Shown piece after piece: positions 42,720 to 53,733 of a stretch of 64,000 bases of DNA. Origin of the DNA: Chara braunii (Eukaryota; Streptophyta; Charophyceae; Charales; Characeae); contig BFEA01000180.1 in assembly GCA_003427395.1 (NCBI GenBank), positions 2,457,979 to 2,521,978 of the forward strand, written 5' to 3'. The notes beneath the pieces were generated by a model, which saw nothing but the letters and a program-made list of their open reading frames with translations, was not told where the DNA came from and did no database searches. The position numbers and the translations under genes are program-made. Numbering within the stretch: position 1 is the first letter of the stretch; each line of letters starts with the position of its first letter.

Positions 42720-43570
42720 ATAGCATGTAATATTCTGGATGATCTTCCCCTCATGTGCATGTGTTTTCCATCTAGCTCTAACATTTTTTTGTCGTGTTCA
42801 TACTTGGTGTGATGTTTCGGTTGATCTTCCCCCTATATGCCTGTACTTTCCATCTAGCTCTAGCATCTCTTTGTCTTGTTCGTACTTGGTGTGATGTTCC
42901 GGATGAACTTCCCTTCATATGCATGTGCCTTCCATTAGTCTAGCATCTCTTTGTCATGTTCCTACTTGGCGTGGTGTTCCGGATGGTCTTCCCTCTATAT
43001 GCATGTGCTTTCCGTCTAGGTCTAGCATCTCCTTGTCATGTTCCTACTTCGTGTGATGTTCCGGATGATCTTCCCTTCATATGCATGTGCCTTCATTAGT
43101 CTAGCATCTCTTTGTCATGTTCCTACTTGGTGTAGTGTTCCGGATGATCTTCCCTTCATGTGCATGTGTTTTTTCATTAGTCTAGCCACTCATTGTCATG
43201 TTCCTACTTGGTGTAATGTTCCGAATGATCTTCCCTCTATATGCATGTGCTTTCCATCTAGGTCTAGCATCTCCTTGTCATGTTCCTACTTGGTGTGATG
43301 TTCCAGATGATCTTCCCTTCATCTGCATGTGCCTTCCATTAGTCTAGCATCTCTTTGTCATGTTCCTACTTGGTGTAGTGTTCCGGATGATCTTCCCTTC
43401 ATATGCATGTGTTTTTTTCATTAGTCTAGCCACTCATTGTCATGTTCCTACTTGGTGTAGTGTACCGGCTGGTCTTCCCTCTATGAACATGTGCTTTTCA
43501 TTAGTCTAGCCTCTCGTTGTCATGTTCCTACTTGGTGTAATGTTCCGGATGATCTTCCCTTCATGTGCCT
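42720..43570. repeat. Satellite array 2, ~82-bp monomer
   Basis: About ten monomers with CATGTGCTTTCCATCTAG, TCTTTGTCATGTTCCTACTT and GATGTTCCGGATGATCTTCC. Clearly related to array 3 (shared CATGTGCTTTCCA, TAGTCTAG, TTCCGGAT). Confidence 0.9.
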
Positions 43571-45398
43571 GTGCTTTCCACTAGGTTAGTCTCTCATTGT
43601 CAAGTTCGTGTTCCGGATTCTTACCTTGTCGACTTCTGCTCATTGTGCATGTGCTTTCCAATAATCTAGTCTCCCATTGTCAAGTTCATGTTCCAGATCT
43701 TTACCTTGTTGATCTCTACTCATTGTGCATGTGCTTTCCACTAGTCTAGTCTCTCATTTGTCAAGTTCATGTTCCGGATCCTTACCTTATTGATCTCTAC
43801 TCATTGTGCATGTGTTTTCCACTAGTCTAGTCTCCCATTGTCAAGTTCATGTTCCGGATCTTTACCTTGTTGATCTCTACTCATTATGCATGTGCTTTCG
43901 ACTAATGTAGTCTCTCATTGTCAAGTTCATGTTCACGATCTTTACCTTGTTAATCTCTACTCATTATGCATGTGTTTTCCACTAGTCTAGTCTCTCATTG
44001 TCAAGTTCATCATTCCGGACCTTTACCTTGTTCATCTCTACTCATTGTGCATGTGCTTTCCACTAGTCTAGTCTCTCATTGTCAAGTTCATGTTCCAGAA
44101 CTTTACCTTGTTGATCTCTACTCATTGTGCATGTGCTTTCCACTAGTCTCGTCTCCCATTGTCAAGTTCATGTTCCGGAACTTTTACATAGTTGAACTCT
44201 TCTCCTTTGTACATGTGCTTCCAGTAGTCTAATCCCTCCTTGTCAAATTCATGTTCCGGATCTTTACCTTGTTGATCTCTACTCATTGTGCATGTGCTTT
44301 CCACTAGTCTAGTCTCTAACTGTCAAGTTTATGTTTTGGATCTTTACCTTGTTGATCCCTACTCATTGTGCATGTGCTTTCCACTAGCTTAGTGTCTCAT
44401 TGTCAAGTTCGTGTTCCGGATTCTTACCTTGTCGACTTCTGCTCATTGTGCATGTGCTTTCCAATAGTCTAGTCTCCCATTGTCAAGTTCATGTTCCGGA
44501 TTTTTACCTTGTTGATCTCTACTCATTGTGCGTGGGTTTTTCACTAGTCTAGTTTCCCATTGTCAAGTTCATATTCCGGATCTTTACCTTGTTCATCTCT
44601 ACTCATTGTACATGTGCTTTCCACAAGTCTAGTCTCTCATTGTCAAGTTCATGTTCCGGATCTTTTACTTAGTTTAGCTCTTAACCTTTGTGCATGTGTT
44701 TCCAATAGTCTAATCCTTCCTTGTCAAGTTCATGTTTCGGATCTTTACCTTGTTCATCTTTACTCATTGTGCGTGTGCTTTCCACTACTCTAGTCTCTCA
44801 TTGTCAAGTTTATATTCCGGATCCTTTACTTAGTTGAACTCTTCTCCTTTGTGCATGTGCTTCCACTAGTCTAATCCTTCCTTGTCAAGTTCATGTTCCG
44901 GATCTTTACCTTGTTGAGCTCCTCTTCTTTGTGCATGTATTTCCACTAGTCTAATCCTTCCTTGTCAAGTTCATATTCCGGATCTTTACCTTGTTGATCT
45001 CTACTCATTGTGCATGTGCTTTCCGCTAGTCTAGTCTCCCATTGCCAAGTTCATATTCCGGATCTTTACCTTGTTGATCTCTACTCATTGTGCATGTGTT
45101 TTCCACTTGTCTAGTCTCTCATTATCAAGTTCATGTTCCGGATCTTTACCNNNNNNNNNNNNNNNNNNNNNNNNNNNNNNNNNNNNNNNNNNNNNNNNNN
45201 NNNNNNNNNNNNNNNNNNNNNNNNNNNNNNNNNNNNNNNNNNNNNNNNNNNNNNNNNNNNNNNNNNNNNNNNNNNNNNNNNNNNNNNNNNCATGTGCTTT
45301 CCACTAGTCTAGTCTCTCATTGTCAAGTTGATGTTCCGGATCTTTACCTTGTTGATCTCTACTCATTGTGCATGTGTTTTCCACTAGTCTAGTCTCAT
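43570..45398. repeat. Satellite array 3, 80-bp monomer
   Basis: More than twenty monomers of 80 bp with CCACTAGTCTAGTCTCTCAT, TGTCAAGTTCATGTTCCGGA and TTGATCTCTACTCATTGTG, including a gap at 45,151-45,290. A few monomers carry a variant CTTTTACTTAGTT. The array ends within a monomer at the start of the direct repeat at 45,399. Confidence 0.95.
45151..45290. other. Assembly gap inside satellite
   Basis: 140 uncalled bases. The flanking monomers are in the same orientation. Confidence 1.
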
Positions 45399-45718
45399 TG
45401 AGTTGTGTATTTTATTAATTTTGAAATTCTAAATTATTATCAGACTTCCCCTTTAGTACGCGGGGATCCGGCCCCTCTGAGCTCTATAAAACGGAGGCTG
45501 TTTTTTGCGAGGGGATGTCATTGCCCCGTAAGCGTAGGTAGTGATAATGCGCTGAGGCTTCAATTCTCGACAGTCTGAACTTAGCCTGTCCGGTAGCCTC
45601 ACGTGCAGTGTTAGTACGAATTGAGCGCTAGCACTGGCTGTTGAAGAAAGGACGGCTATGGCGTACCGGAATGGTCTGCGTGACTATAGGCCGAGGAATA
45701 TGAGGTACTCCTGGATGT
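45399..45718 (+). repeat. Left direct repeat (putative LTR start)
   Basis: TGAGTTGTGTATTTTATTAA and the next 300 bp recur at 63,678-64,000 with few differences, in the same orientation, continuing past the window end. It starts with TG exactly where the satellite stops. Together with the primer site at 51,210 this suggests a very long LTR (45,399 to about 51,205) of gypsy copy II. No polypurine tract precedes the right copy, so the LTR reading is tentative. Confidence 0.7.
45485..45494 (+). promoter_or_regulatory. TATA box in direct repeat
   Basis: CTCTATAAAACGG, about 90 bp inside the repeat and 170 bp before the ATG of the ORF at 45,658. Present also in the right copy at about 63,763-63,774. 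Likely a core promoter. Confidence 0.55.
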
Positions 45719-46146
45719 GGGAGCGTGGCGACGAGCAGGGGCCTTTGGTTGAGACCATACTGACCTACGGGAAGCTTACGGGAGAGGTAAGGTTAAAAAT
45801 TAACGTCTGCGGTCAACGGGAACAAGAAATGAGAACGGATGAGGGACTGCAGGCAGCTATTACCGAGGCGCGTAACAGGGCTGAGCGAAGGTGCAGGCGA
45901 GACGAAGTGACTGCGAGCATGCGGGTAACGGTCACCTACCATGAGGACGACTCGTCGACTGGGACCACGACCAGAGAGGTGCAACACAACGAGAGGGACT
46001 CAGAAGGGGAGTCAGAAATGAGTGATCACGAGGCGGATGTCCAGTCCTGGCATCGGCTGAATCAGATCCGCCGAAACCACCCACAGGCTGGACCAGTGGA
46101 AGACGGGCCTGAGGCCAGTTCGGCCCGGCACAGAGAAGCCAGTTGA
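45658..46146 (+). CDS. Unknown 162-aa protein in the direct repeat
   Basis: Starts MAYRNGLRDYRPRN; the first half is basic and ordered-looking (YSWMWERGDEQGPL, GEVRLKINVCGQRE), the second half acidic and Ser/Glu-rich (DSEGESEMSDHEAD). Not recognised. A TATA box lies upstream. In the right repeat copy (start at about 63,936) the ATG is changed to ATA, so that copy lacks the start. It may be a gene carried in a long LTR, or the first ORF of a different repeat. Confidence 0.5.
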   Translation: MAYRNGLRDYRPRNMRYSWMWERGDEQGPLVETILTYGKLTGEVRLKINVCGQREQEMRTDEGLQAAITEARNRAERRCRRDEVTASMRVTVTYHEDDSSTGTTTREVQHNERDSEGESEMSDHEADVQSWHRLNQIRRNHPQAGPVEDGPEASSARHREAS

Positions 46147-48423
46147 GGCTGGACCACCGGATGCTCGATGCCCGTAGGCCTTGAGGGAAAGCGTGGAGGT
46201 GGTTACGCGCGTACGTTTCTTTTGGAGCACGTGGCACGGCCCGGAGGGACGCAGAGAGAGAGAGAGTGGGTGAGAGTCAACTTGAGAGAGAGAGAGACAG
46301 TCCGTGTGTGGGAATGACTATTGACGTGAAAGGAGATCGCTAAGGAGAGCGTGACTTCTTGGCTGAGGCCGACTCGTCTGGATGAGCTCACGTCGTGCGC
46401 CTGCAAAGAGGTACAGCAGGCTGGCTTGCTTGGCGGGCGTGGATTACAGACGCTGCCCTCGATGACGTCATCACTGACGAAGGGGTGAGAGTCACGATTG
46501 AGAGAGGGATGCGCGCGCGTGAGAAGAGGTCAGACCAGAAGGGAGGGAAAAACTAGTATGTGCGCGCGATATGCGCGCAAGGTATGTGTGTGACAAGCAT
46601 GCATGTTTGAAGAAAGTTGATGTCAGTTTGACCTCGACACGTTGGGAACTAACATGAAGAGGCACGCGTGGGAATCAAGAAGGGAGTACGATGGATTACC
46701 CAAAATTTTTTTTAGTGTAACGTGCGCCCTCCCTATTTTCTCCACGGCAGTTGACCCCACTACTTTCCGTGTTCTCAAGCTTGCCTATGGCATCTAGAAG
46801 TTAAGTCACGGGGAATGTGTACATTCTCAGTGTTGGAAGATGGAGAGGGAGGCAAACGAATGCGAGGAATGACCAAGATTGTGGGATGGCACAGGTATAA
46901 GCGCGCAGACGAAGCCGGGCTTTCGAATGGTGCTGTTGTTCGAGTTTCTCCTGTTGACGTCAGCGTTTCTTGGGCGGATTTGTACTGAGTTTGGGAGCCG
47001 TGGTATACGCGATCCTCTTACTCTTTACTTCTTCAAAGTGGAGCTGGGCAGTGAGCCGAGTCCGTGTTACGAAGGACCGCCGACCATCAAGTTTCATTTC
47101 GAAGGTTGAGAGTGATGGAAACTGGCTGTTAATTAGTGAACTGGGTGATCAGCGTTGGACTAATGAGATCTGACATTTGATACGCTGAGGACGTGAACTC
47201 AAACTTTACACGCAAGGGCCAGTCACTTTTGACGAGAGTAATGGCGGTGAAATTGAAAGGACTAAACTGAGTGACAACTAAGTATGCTTGGGTGTCGAAA
47301 GGTCACACGGTTTAAGGGAATAGCTAATTAACAATCATTACCGATAGAATCTTAATAAAACTCTAGTTGTTGCTCTCTTGCGTAATCCTTGAGAAGGCTG
47401 CTAATAGGGTGAGCGGACAGTGTTTTTGGGAAAGCTAAATCACTTTGTATTGCAAGGGACTAGTTTTATTTTCGATTCTGATTTTTCTAAGTTTCGCTCT
47501 TAGCAAAAGTACTTTCTTCTTGGGTAATCACTCGACTTGGGTACTTGCCCAGTCATGACCCTGCCTGAAGGGCTTCTGTACTACTTCTCATAATTGCTCA
47601 TACTGAATCGGGCATGTATCGTAATATCTTTTTTTTTTTTTGTTGGTGGCTTAGTTCTGAGCTTTGGTTGATGAACAAGAGAAAGCTAGTCCTGAGGAAA
47701 ATCGCTTACCTACTGGCTAAGTATCTACTCAATGGAGATTAGTTGTCAACATTCTAATTTAGTTAGTTCACGCGTATAATGAACGATGGGTAAGTGATCA
47801 GGAACATAAGTGCATTTGTGCGTTTGAGAGAAGCATATACAGTTCACATCATGCAATACTCAGTGAGGCATTCAACTGAGCTTTGGTATGCCAATTCCCC
47901 TATGAGTCAGGCTTCAAATCATAAGTCTGAACAAAATAAAATCCTATCAATTGCTATAATGTATCGAGATATTTTTAGGCGGAACCTAGCCATAATTGTT
48001 ACCTTTTTTTTTTTTTATTATTCAGATTGAGAGCGTGAAGGTAGAAGGCTTTATATCTGCAGCGTGAGTTTTGCGAGTAATCATGTGATTTTTGTTGTAT
48101 TCCCTGAGCAACAGTACTTGAGGGCTAATTGAGTGAGGCCTATTGTTGGGAGCCTTTGGGCGTGTTACCTAGGATGAGCTTGTAACTAGCTCGATATTAG
48201 GCAACACTCCCAGATGACTCAGACTTGGGTCTCACTCGTATTAATGACAAAGGTACTGTGTAGCGTCTGAATGGAATTCGTTGTTGCGCTATTCGTGCGA
48301 AAGAGACTTCCGTTGGCATTGCTTCTGCATCTTCTCCATGCATAATGGACTGTACGGTGTCGTCTTAGTTTATCGCACAAGTATCCATCACTAACTAAAG
48401 CCAGATCATGTATTGAACATGAG
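46147..48423. other. Interior of putative long LTR, no gene seen
   Basis: Short GA-rich stretches (about 46,252-46,300), a T tract at 47,630-47,641 and another at 48,004-48,018. No supportable ORF. Confidence 0.4.
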
Positions 48424-49027
48424 CTAATTGATTTCGTGTATTGCCCAAGTGAGAGAGCCTATCCGTGCAGCCATACGTGAGGGATAAAACAGACCTTCGC
48501 CGAGAGTATCCCAAGCCTTACTATCTGGGGTATCAAAACCAGTAGTAAACGGTTCCGTCGAGCCCTCCGGCAGGAAAAATTGTTCGTTCGAGAGCGAACA
48601 ACTTATGAGTCCCAGATCTCCTAATTGTGAGATGTTCGTCCATCTAACCCGGCAATCCACGTGAGCTCGTTGATAGCATGCAACCGACGAGACGTGCTGC
48701 AGTGAATCCACTGTGAATAATGCAAACAGGTTCTGACCGGAAGAAGGGAACATGTTAGTAGCACTCGGTGTATGACCAGAGTTACGGTCTGCACACCGGC
48801 GTATCCGGGTGAAACACCTGATGCTAGCGGGAGGAAATAAGATCAATCATGTAGGATAGTTGGCGCAGTTCCAGGGCCAGTTGAGCTGGCCTCAAACCCT
48901 GAACTGAGGGACTGAACAAGGGGGTTGTCGGTAGAGAGAACTCTTGCAGTCTTGCGTCTATACCCAGTAGACCAGCAATAACCTCCATCTCAGAAGGACA
49001 TTGATGTAGCCAAACCGGAAAACTCAA
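48424..49027 (-). pseudogene. Hypothetical minus-strand protein remnant
   Basis: Two overlapping minus-strand frames, 48,824-49,027 (CPSEMEVIAGLLGIDARL) and 48,424-48,846 (ATNMFPSSGQNLFALF, SLSNEQFFLPEGSTEPF), have balanced composition and could be one frameshifted protein of about 200 residues. Not recognised; no homologous copy in this window. Low confidence. Confidence 0.3.
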
Positions 49028-49590
49028 CGTTTTTACAACTGTTCCAGGAAATTCGAGAGGACGTTCGGATAGCAGACAAGTGAAAAGAAGTTGACTGGCT
49101 ATGCAACATTAACCTGGGCAACGGGTCCCTGCAAAATAATGAAGAGAAATCATGGGGAGCAAATGCAAATTGGAGGTAACCTACTCCCTCTGTTTAGACA
49201 AAGGAGACGATTGGGAGGAGAAGGCAATCGGAAACATCCAGTGTGCCTAGGGGCAAATGAGAGAAGGAGCACTAGAGCTAGTGAATGATCAGAAATTCGT
49301 TGAGTATTCCCTCTACATTTATGGATTAGACAGAAAACTACACAGCACCTACTCGTTTATTGAGGCGGTTGAACAGACCAGGGCGAAGTCTAAGAGAGCA
49401 TGAGGGTGCTCAGATCCCTCTCTTTGAGGACTTCGCCAGCGAATCTAATCAAAAAGCAACACACGACTTTAGATACTCATCGTTGTTAACGGTGAACGGT
49501 ATTGAGCATGGGTATCAGTGTGCAGTGCTCAGTGCTGTTGGCCGGGATCAGTACTCAGCGTAGTTACTAGTGAGAAGGACTCGACGTTGT

Positions 49591-49806
49591 CGACAGTAAT
49601 CAAGCAGAGTACAGTCAATTTTCAATCAGTATTCGACAGTAAACAAGCAACATACAGTCAATTTTTAATCAATATTCGACAGTAATAGAGCAGCGTATAG
49701 TCAATTTTCAATCAATAATCGATAGTAATCAAGCAGCGTACAATCAATTTCCAATCAGTATTCAATGGGTAATCAAGCAGCACACTATCAACTTTCAATC
49801 AGTGTT
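49591..49806. repeat. 43-bp tandem repeat, five copies
   Basis: Units beginning CGACAGTAATCAAGCAG and containing ACAGTCAATTTTCAATCAG recur every 43 bp from 49,591, becoming diverged after the fourth. Confidence 0.85.
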
Positions 49807-50062
49807 CAACTAGTCATTAAGCAACTTTTAAATCAGGCATTCATACAACATTTAATTCAGTGTTTAGAGCGGTATTCAGAACAAGTTTCATATGCTATTC
49901 AGTTAGTACTCAGCCAGCAACCTCAACAGCATTCAGTTTCCAGTCGGCCATTCATTTGGTTTGAGTTAGACTCTATCCTACCAAGTAACTTTCACTCATA
50001 CACTCATCAGTCAAAAGCCGGCTTCTTTCTTTCTGTCAGAAAACATCAATTTAATTGAGCTC

Positions 50063-50716
50063 ATGAGAGAGATCAATCCCATTTCAGTTGACCCGTCCGT
50101 CCTTGACAGTCTCAATCGGATAGCTACCAAGGAGAGTTTCCCTTACAAATATGTCAAGATTGATGGGTTCAAGCGCAAAGATCTGTCTATCTTCGTTGTC
50201 CTCACTTAGTTTGTTGAAGATACAGTCAAAGACCTGCGGATTTTTCTTAAGAAAGGGAAAGAGACACACCCTCATTTTGATGTAGTGTGGGTTGCAATAG
50301 CCAGGTTCGTGCAATGGAAAGCTGGGAGACTCCAGGGGGGCACAAAGCTAGTCTATAGCTTTGGTCCTAAGCTTTTCATCGATTATCCTAAGCCTCTGGT
50401 ACCCTTCACCCTCACTGATGACTCTTATTGGGGTGGACTGGTGGCCTTGGCCAAGAGATACATATCGCCAGCAGTGATCGACTACGAGGGAGTGACTAAG
50501 CCCTCCGAGTTTCTTAATCTCAGGAGGGGCATTTTCTCTCAGCCATATCTCCCCACTCTATGGGAGGAGTTTTGTGCCATGATTGACTTCCGTATCATGG
50601 GACTTGGATGGAAGAGTTCGGAACTAGCAGGCTTCAGGTGGCTTTACATACAGAGACCCCAACCTCAGAGAGTACGGAGGCATGGGAAGAAGTCCAAACG
50701 ACAGACAACAAAATGA
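50063..50716 (+). pseudogene. ORF0 of gypsy copy II (family-1 paralogue)
   Basis: 218 codons from ATG 50,063 with one in-frame TAG at 50,207-50,209. The N-terminal part reads SVLDSLNRIATKESFPYKYV, then SIFVVLT, then DLRIFLKKGK, the same order as ORFs A-D downstream (SLN, PY-x, VLTxF, D-[VIL]-R-[IP]-[YF]). The C-terminal part (LVYSFGPKLFIDYPKPL, YISPAVIDYEG, LPTLWEEFCAMIDFRI) is longer than in the others and ends in basic residues. It lies upstream of the primer site, so inside the LTR if the LTR model holds. The degraded tail of a homologue is seen in copy I near 12,500. Function unknown. Confidence 0.65.
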
Positions 50717-51209
50717 GAGATTGAGTGTGAGGCTTAGAGGGATGAGTGAGAACTCTGTATTGGTGTTGGCCATGCTCTCTCCCATATGTACTTTCTGAGA
50801 CTATTCTGAGTTCTCATTCTTCCTTCATTCATTTGACTTTGTCATTACTCGAGTCAGTTGGTCTTGCTTCTTGCATTGTTTTTGCTTGATGATTGCTCAT
50901 GTGGATGATTTTGTCACAGTTCTCAAAATCAGATTGACATAATTGATGCATGCATAGCACTTTACAGTTTTATGATTTTTATTTGCATGATTCTCTGCTG
51001 TTCCGAATCAAAATAAAAGATTCTTATGACCGGGGACCGACGAAGACCGCAATTGAAGGGTCTCGCTTGAAACCGGACGAACACAACAGGCAGGGATTTG
51101 CGTTATTTAATTTATTTTATTTATTGCAATCAACAACAAAATCCTGCGTGACAGCCTGTTGGTTTTCTGGTCGCCTAAAGTGGCCCAACTAGAAAAAATG
51201 TGAAAAAAA

Positions 51210-51227
51210 TGGCGCTGTTGCCAGGGA
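51210..51227 (+). promoter_or_regulatory. Primer binding site, tRNA-Asp type (copy II)
   Basis: TGGCGCTGTTGCCAGGGA matches the complement of a tRNA-Asp 3' end at 16 of 18 positions. The homologous site in copy I differs at other positions, so both derive from a better match. Preceded by an A run where copy I has CA. Confidence 0.75.
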
Positions 51228-51549
51228 CATGAATTTTTTTTGTGTCCGGAACGAGCCTGGGTCAACAAGCAGCTTTGAGCTTTGATTAGGCCTTGAGAGC
51301 TGTTGAGAATTTCAGAATTTTTCAGATAAATTTTGCAAACTTTCTTGAGTCATTATTCTCTTGAAAAACCCAATTGCTAAGTGGGTTCTATCTTTCCTGT
51401 GTGAGGTACCGCACTAGACCGGAGAAGGAGATTGATATTATTATTGAAGAGAATCAGACTTGATCTCAGGTATGCCTCATGAACTTGTGATGTTCTTAAA
51501 ACTCTAAGAAGAGGAAGTAAGAATTAAGAGCTCGGAGACTTCATAAAAA
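51228..51549 (+). other. Untranslated leader before ORF A
   Basis: Matches copy I (about 11,631-11,953, minus) and includes a conserved AGAATCAGACTTGAT-like stretch. No ORF. Confidence 0.5.
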
Positions 51550-51924
51550 ATGCTAACCTCTGATGCATTGAAATAACTATCAAAAGTGACTATTAGAGGA
51601 TTCCCCTATCAGTATGAGCATTGCTGGATCTATTGTTCTAGCAATTCGGCCATCAGCGTAGTGCTGACTCACTTCTTGGAGGGAGATATCTATGATATTC
51701 ATCCTTATGTCAAGAAGAGAGACTGTGACGATGGTGAGGCCTTCAACTGGTTATGGGGAATTACAATCCAGTCTTTTTATGATGAGAAGGCAGGATTAAT
51801 CAAGCAGAGAAAGAAAGTGGAATGGGGTTTAATGTCAGTGATATATGAGACTGTTACAATCCCTCTTATTCCTGACAGGTACTGTGATGGTGTAATTGGC
51901 TACCAATTATCAACATGGTACTGA
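51550..51924 (+). pseudogene. ORF A of gypsy copy II
   Basis: ATG 51,550; a TAA at 51,574 interrupts after eight codons, then it is open to TGA 51,922. Key stretches are FPYQYEHCWIYC, VVLTHFLEGDIYDI and PYVKKRDCDDGEAFNWLW. Family-1 member: the SL, PYQY, VLTHFLEG, YDI-x-PYVKK order parallels ORFs B and C. In copy I the early codon is GAA, not a stop. The next ORF (B) is in the same frame 24 bases later and the separating TGA is conserved in both copies. Function unknown. Confidence 0.65.
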
Positions 51925-51948
51925 CATGGGAGAAAAAGACTGGTGGTC

Positions 51949-52419
51949 ATGAAAACTAAAGAGACTTCAGCAGAGGAAATCAGACAGAGAAGGTTGAAAT
52001 TTGGCAGAGGTTCAGACCCAAGTCAAGAGAGAATTGAGGGTCTCTTGAACTCTTTGAATATATTAAGTAAGAGAGAGGTGCTCCCATACGAGGCTGTCAG
52101 ATATGAGATGGTGGAGAGCGGATGAGAGCAAAAACGATTATATGCACTGACATTTTACTTCACAGACCTGGATGTGTATGATGTAAGAATTTATGTCCCA
52201 AAAGAAAGGAGTACTGAAGAAGTGTATGAGAAATGCTGGGGATTTGCTGAAGAGGTAGTACTGAAAGAGAAAGAGAGACTTGAGAGGGACTACAAATGTT
52301 TCACTGGATCTACTCGATTTACTGTCTTTGAGGGATTTCCAACTCCTTCCTTGCCAGATATTAATTTTTCAAGAGAGAATTTGTCTGTGATAGTTGAGTT
52401 TGCTCTGAAGGTGAAATGA
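51949..52419 (+). pseudogene. ORF B of gypsy copy II
   Basis: 156 codons with a single in-frame TGA at 52,123-52,125. N-terminal basic region, then LLNSLNILSKREVLPYEAV, FYFTDLDVYDVRIYVPKE, a charged helix (EEVVLKEKERLERDY) and a C-terminal stretch SVIVEFALKVK. It is the clearest family-1 paralogue of ORF C. It ends in ATGA, which is also the start of ORF C. No known domain recognised. Confidence 0.68.
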
Positions 52420-52913
52420 GACCAAAGAGTCAAATGCGCCGATGCTTTGTACCCTCAAGAGAGAAACCTTGGCTGAGACTGATAAGAGACCATGAAGGGT
52501 TGAGTAAGGTTGAATCAGATAAACTGTTAAATTCCCTTAACTCTATAACGAGTAGAGTCATAATCCCCTATGAGATCGTGAGGTATGAGCCGATAAAGAA
52601 ACCAGGGCGAGAGCAGGACAATCTGTATCTTGTTACCTGTTATTTTATTGATCTTGATGAGTATGATATTGGGATTTATTAACCGAAACAAAGATTTGAA
52701 GAGTGTAGAAAATGTGCGTGTTGGCAACGAGCGTCGAACCTTGTACATGATGAGAAGAGAAGGCTAGAGCGAGAGAGAGAGAGTTTCTCATTTAGTACCT
52801 ATGTCAGACCTTTTGTTGGGATTTCATCACCACCTGTTGAGGAACTTACATTCCCAAGACACAATTTGTCAGCCATGATAGATCTTGTATGGAAAGTGAA
52901 GAGAGCCCAATAA
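52416..52913 (+). pseudogene. ORF C of gypsy copy II
   Basis: 165 codons with one in-frame TAA at 52,680-52,682. Shares LLNSLNSITSRVIIPYEIV, CYFIDLDEYDIGIY, a charged helix (HDEKRRLERERESF) and SAMIDLVWKVK with ORF B at matching spacing. The ATG overlaps the stop of ORF B by 4 bp (ATGA), and its own end overlaps ORF D by 25 bp. An alternative in-frame ATG at 52,431 aligns with the copy I start. Confidence 0.68.
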
Positions 52914-53437
52914 AAATACTCTCAGTAGCTAGGATAACTACTGTGAGAGGTAAACTTTATGAGGTGGCAGGGTATGATAATCCCTTTGTAATTTTGAGGC
53001 ATGAGATTTGTGGGGAAGGACATATAGTATTTCACATTCCTGTGGTTAAATTCCTGAACTCTGACAGCTTGGATGTGAGGGTTTACTCCTCTGCCAGTCT
53101 AGAGGAGGAAGTTGACTACTTGCAATATTTAAAAGGGGCATATGTCAGTCTTGAGCGGACAAAAGAATGGATAGAGAAGCTAAGAAGGAAAGTAACATGG
53201 GGAGTGGGAGTAAGAAAATTTGAAAGGCTCCTTGAGTTCTCAATTGCTAAGGGGTTTAAAAACAGAAAAGATTGGATGCCTCTGCTGGAAGCTATTACCG
53301 AGATTGGCAGAGCAAGGGAAAAAGATTCTACTGTGATGATAAAATTCATGCTTCTGAGTATCTTTGAACACAGATTCGAAATCCCTGATTATGTTCAATC
53401 TGAGATCTTCCTTTCAGATGTTGCTTATGATGTTTAA
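52889..53437 (+). CDS. ORF D of gypsy copy II
   Basis: Intact, 182 codons. Sequence includes VRGKLYEVAGYDNPFVI, GHIVFHIPVVKFLN, LDVRVYSSASLEEEVDYL, KKW-like EWIEKLRRKVTWGVG and a C-terminal helix-rich region to FEIPDYVQSEIFLSD. It shares the strand-loop-strand pattern of family 1 (YEV, IVFHI, LDVRVY) with A-C but is longer at the C-terminus. Copy I has a 120-bp N-terminal deletion. Starts inside ORF C and stops 2 bases before ORF E. Soluble, no signal peptide. Function unknown. Confidence 0.75.
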   Translation: MESEESPIKILSVARITTVRGKLYEVAGYDNPFVILRHEICGEGHIVFHIPVVKFLNSDSLDVRVYSSASLEEEVDYLQYLKGAYVSLERTKEWIEKLRRKVTWGVGVRKFERLLEFSIAKGFKNRKDWMPLLEAITEIGRAREKDSTVMIKFMLLSIFEHRFEIPDYVQSEIFLSDVAYDV

Positions 53438-53439
53438 CA

Positions 53440-53730
53440 ATGCCCAACTTGACTGAACAGCTGACACTAGGTGTTGTGTTGGAGAGTAAAATAATCAAGG
53501 CAGAAGGGACTCTTCAGATCTCTGACAGAAACCTTTCTACCCTGGATGAGCTTGAGTTTTTGCAGCCTTTCTTTGATCGAATGAGAGATTATGCCTTGAG
53601 AATGGTCATTGATCAGACTGAGATAAGCTATTTATTAAAGGTGGTGAAAGTGGGAACTGCTGAGAAAATATCATACCACACTTCTCGGGAACGAGTTTCT
53701 CTTGCTAGAAGGATCAACAACGGGCTGTAA
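53440..53730 (+). CDS. ORF E of gypsy copy II
   Basis: Intact, 96 codons, same length as in copy I. Contains LSTLDELEFLQPFFDRMRD, DQTEISYLLKVVKV and a C-terminal ERVSLARRINNGL. The C-terminal half resembles ORF F (Q-[TS]-x-I-x-Y-x-L and VSLARR), so E and F form a second paralogous family. Unknown function. The gap to the next ORF is 3 bases. Confidence 0.75.
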   Translation: MPNLTEQLTLGVVLESKIIKAEGTLQISDRNLSTLDELEFLQPFFDRMRDYALRMVIDQTEISYLLKVVKVGTAEKISYHTSRERVSLARRINNGL

Positions 53731-53733
53731 GCA

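Noticed and set aside
42720-45398. Regularly spaced repeats that might suggest a CRISPR array
   Set aside because: Monomers are contiguous with no unique spacers, in a eukaryotic retroelement context; this is a satellite.
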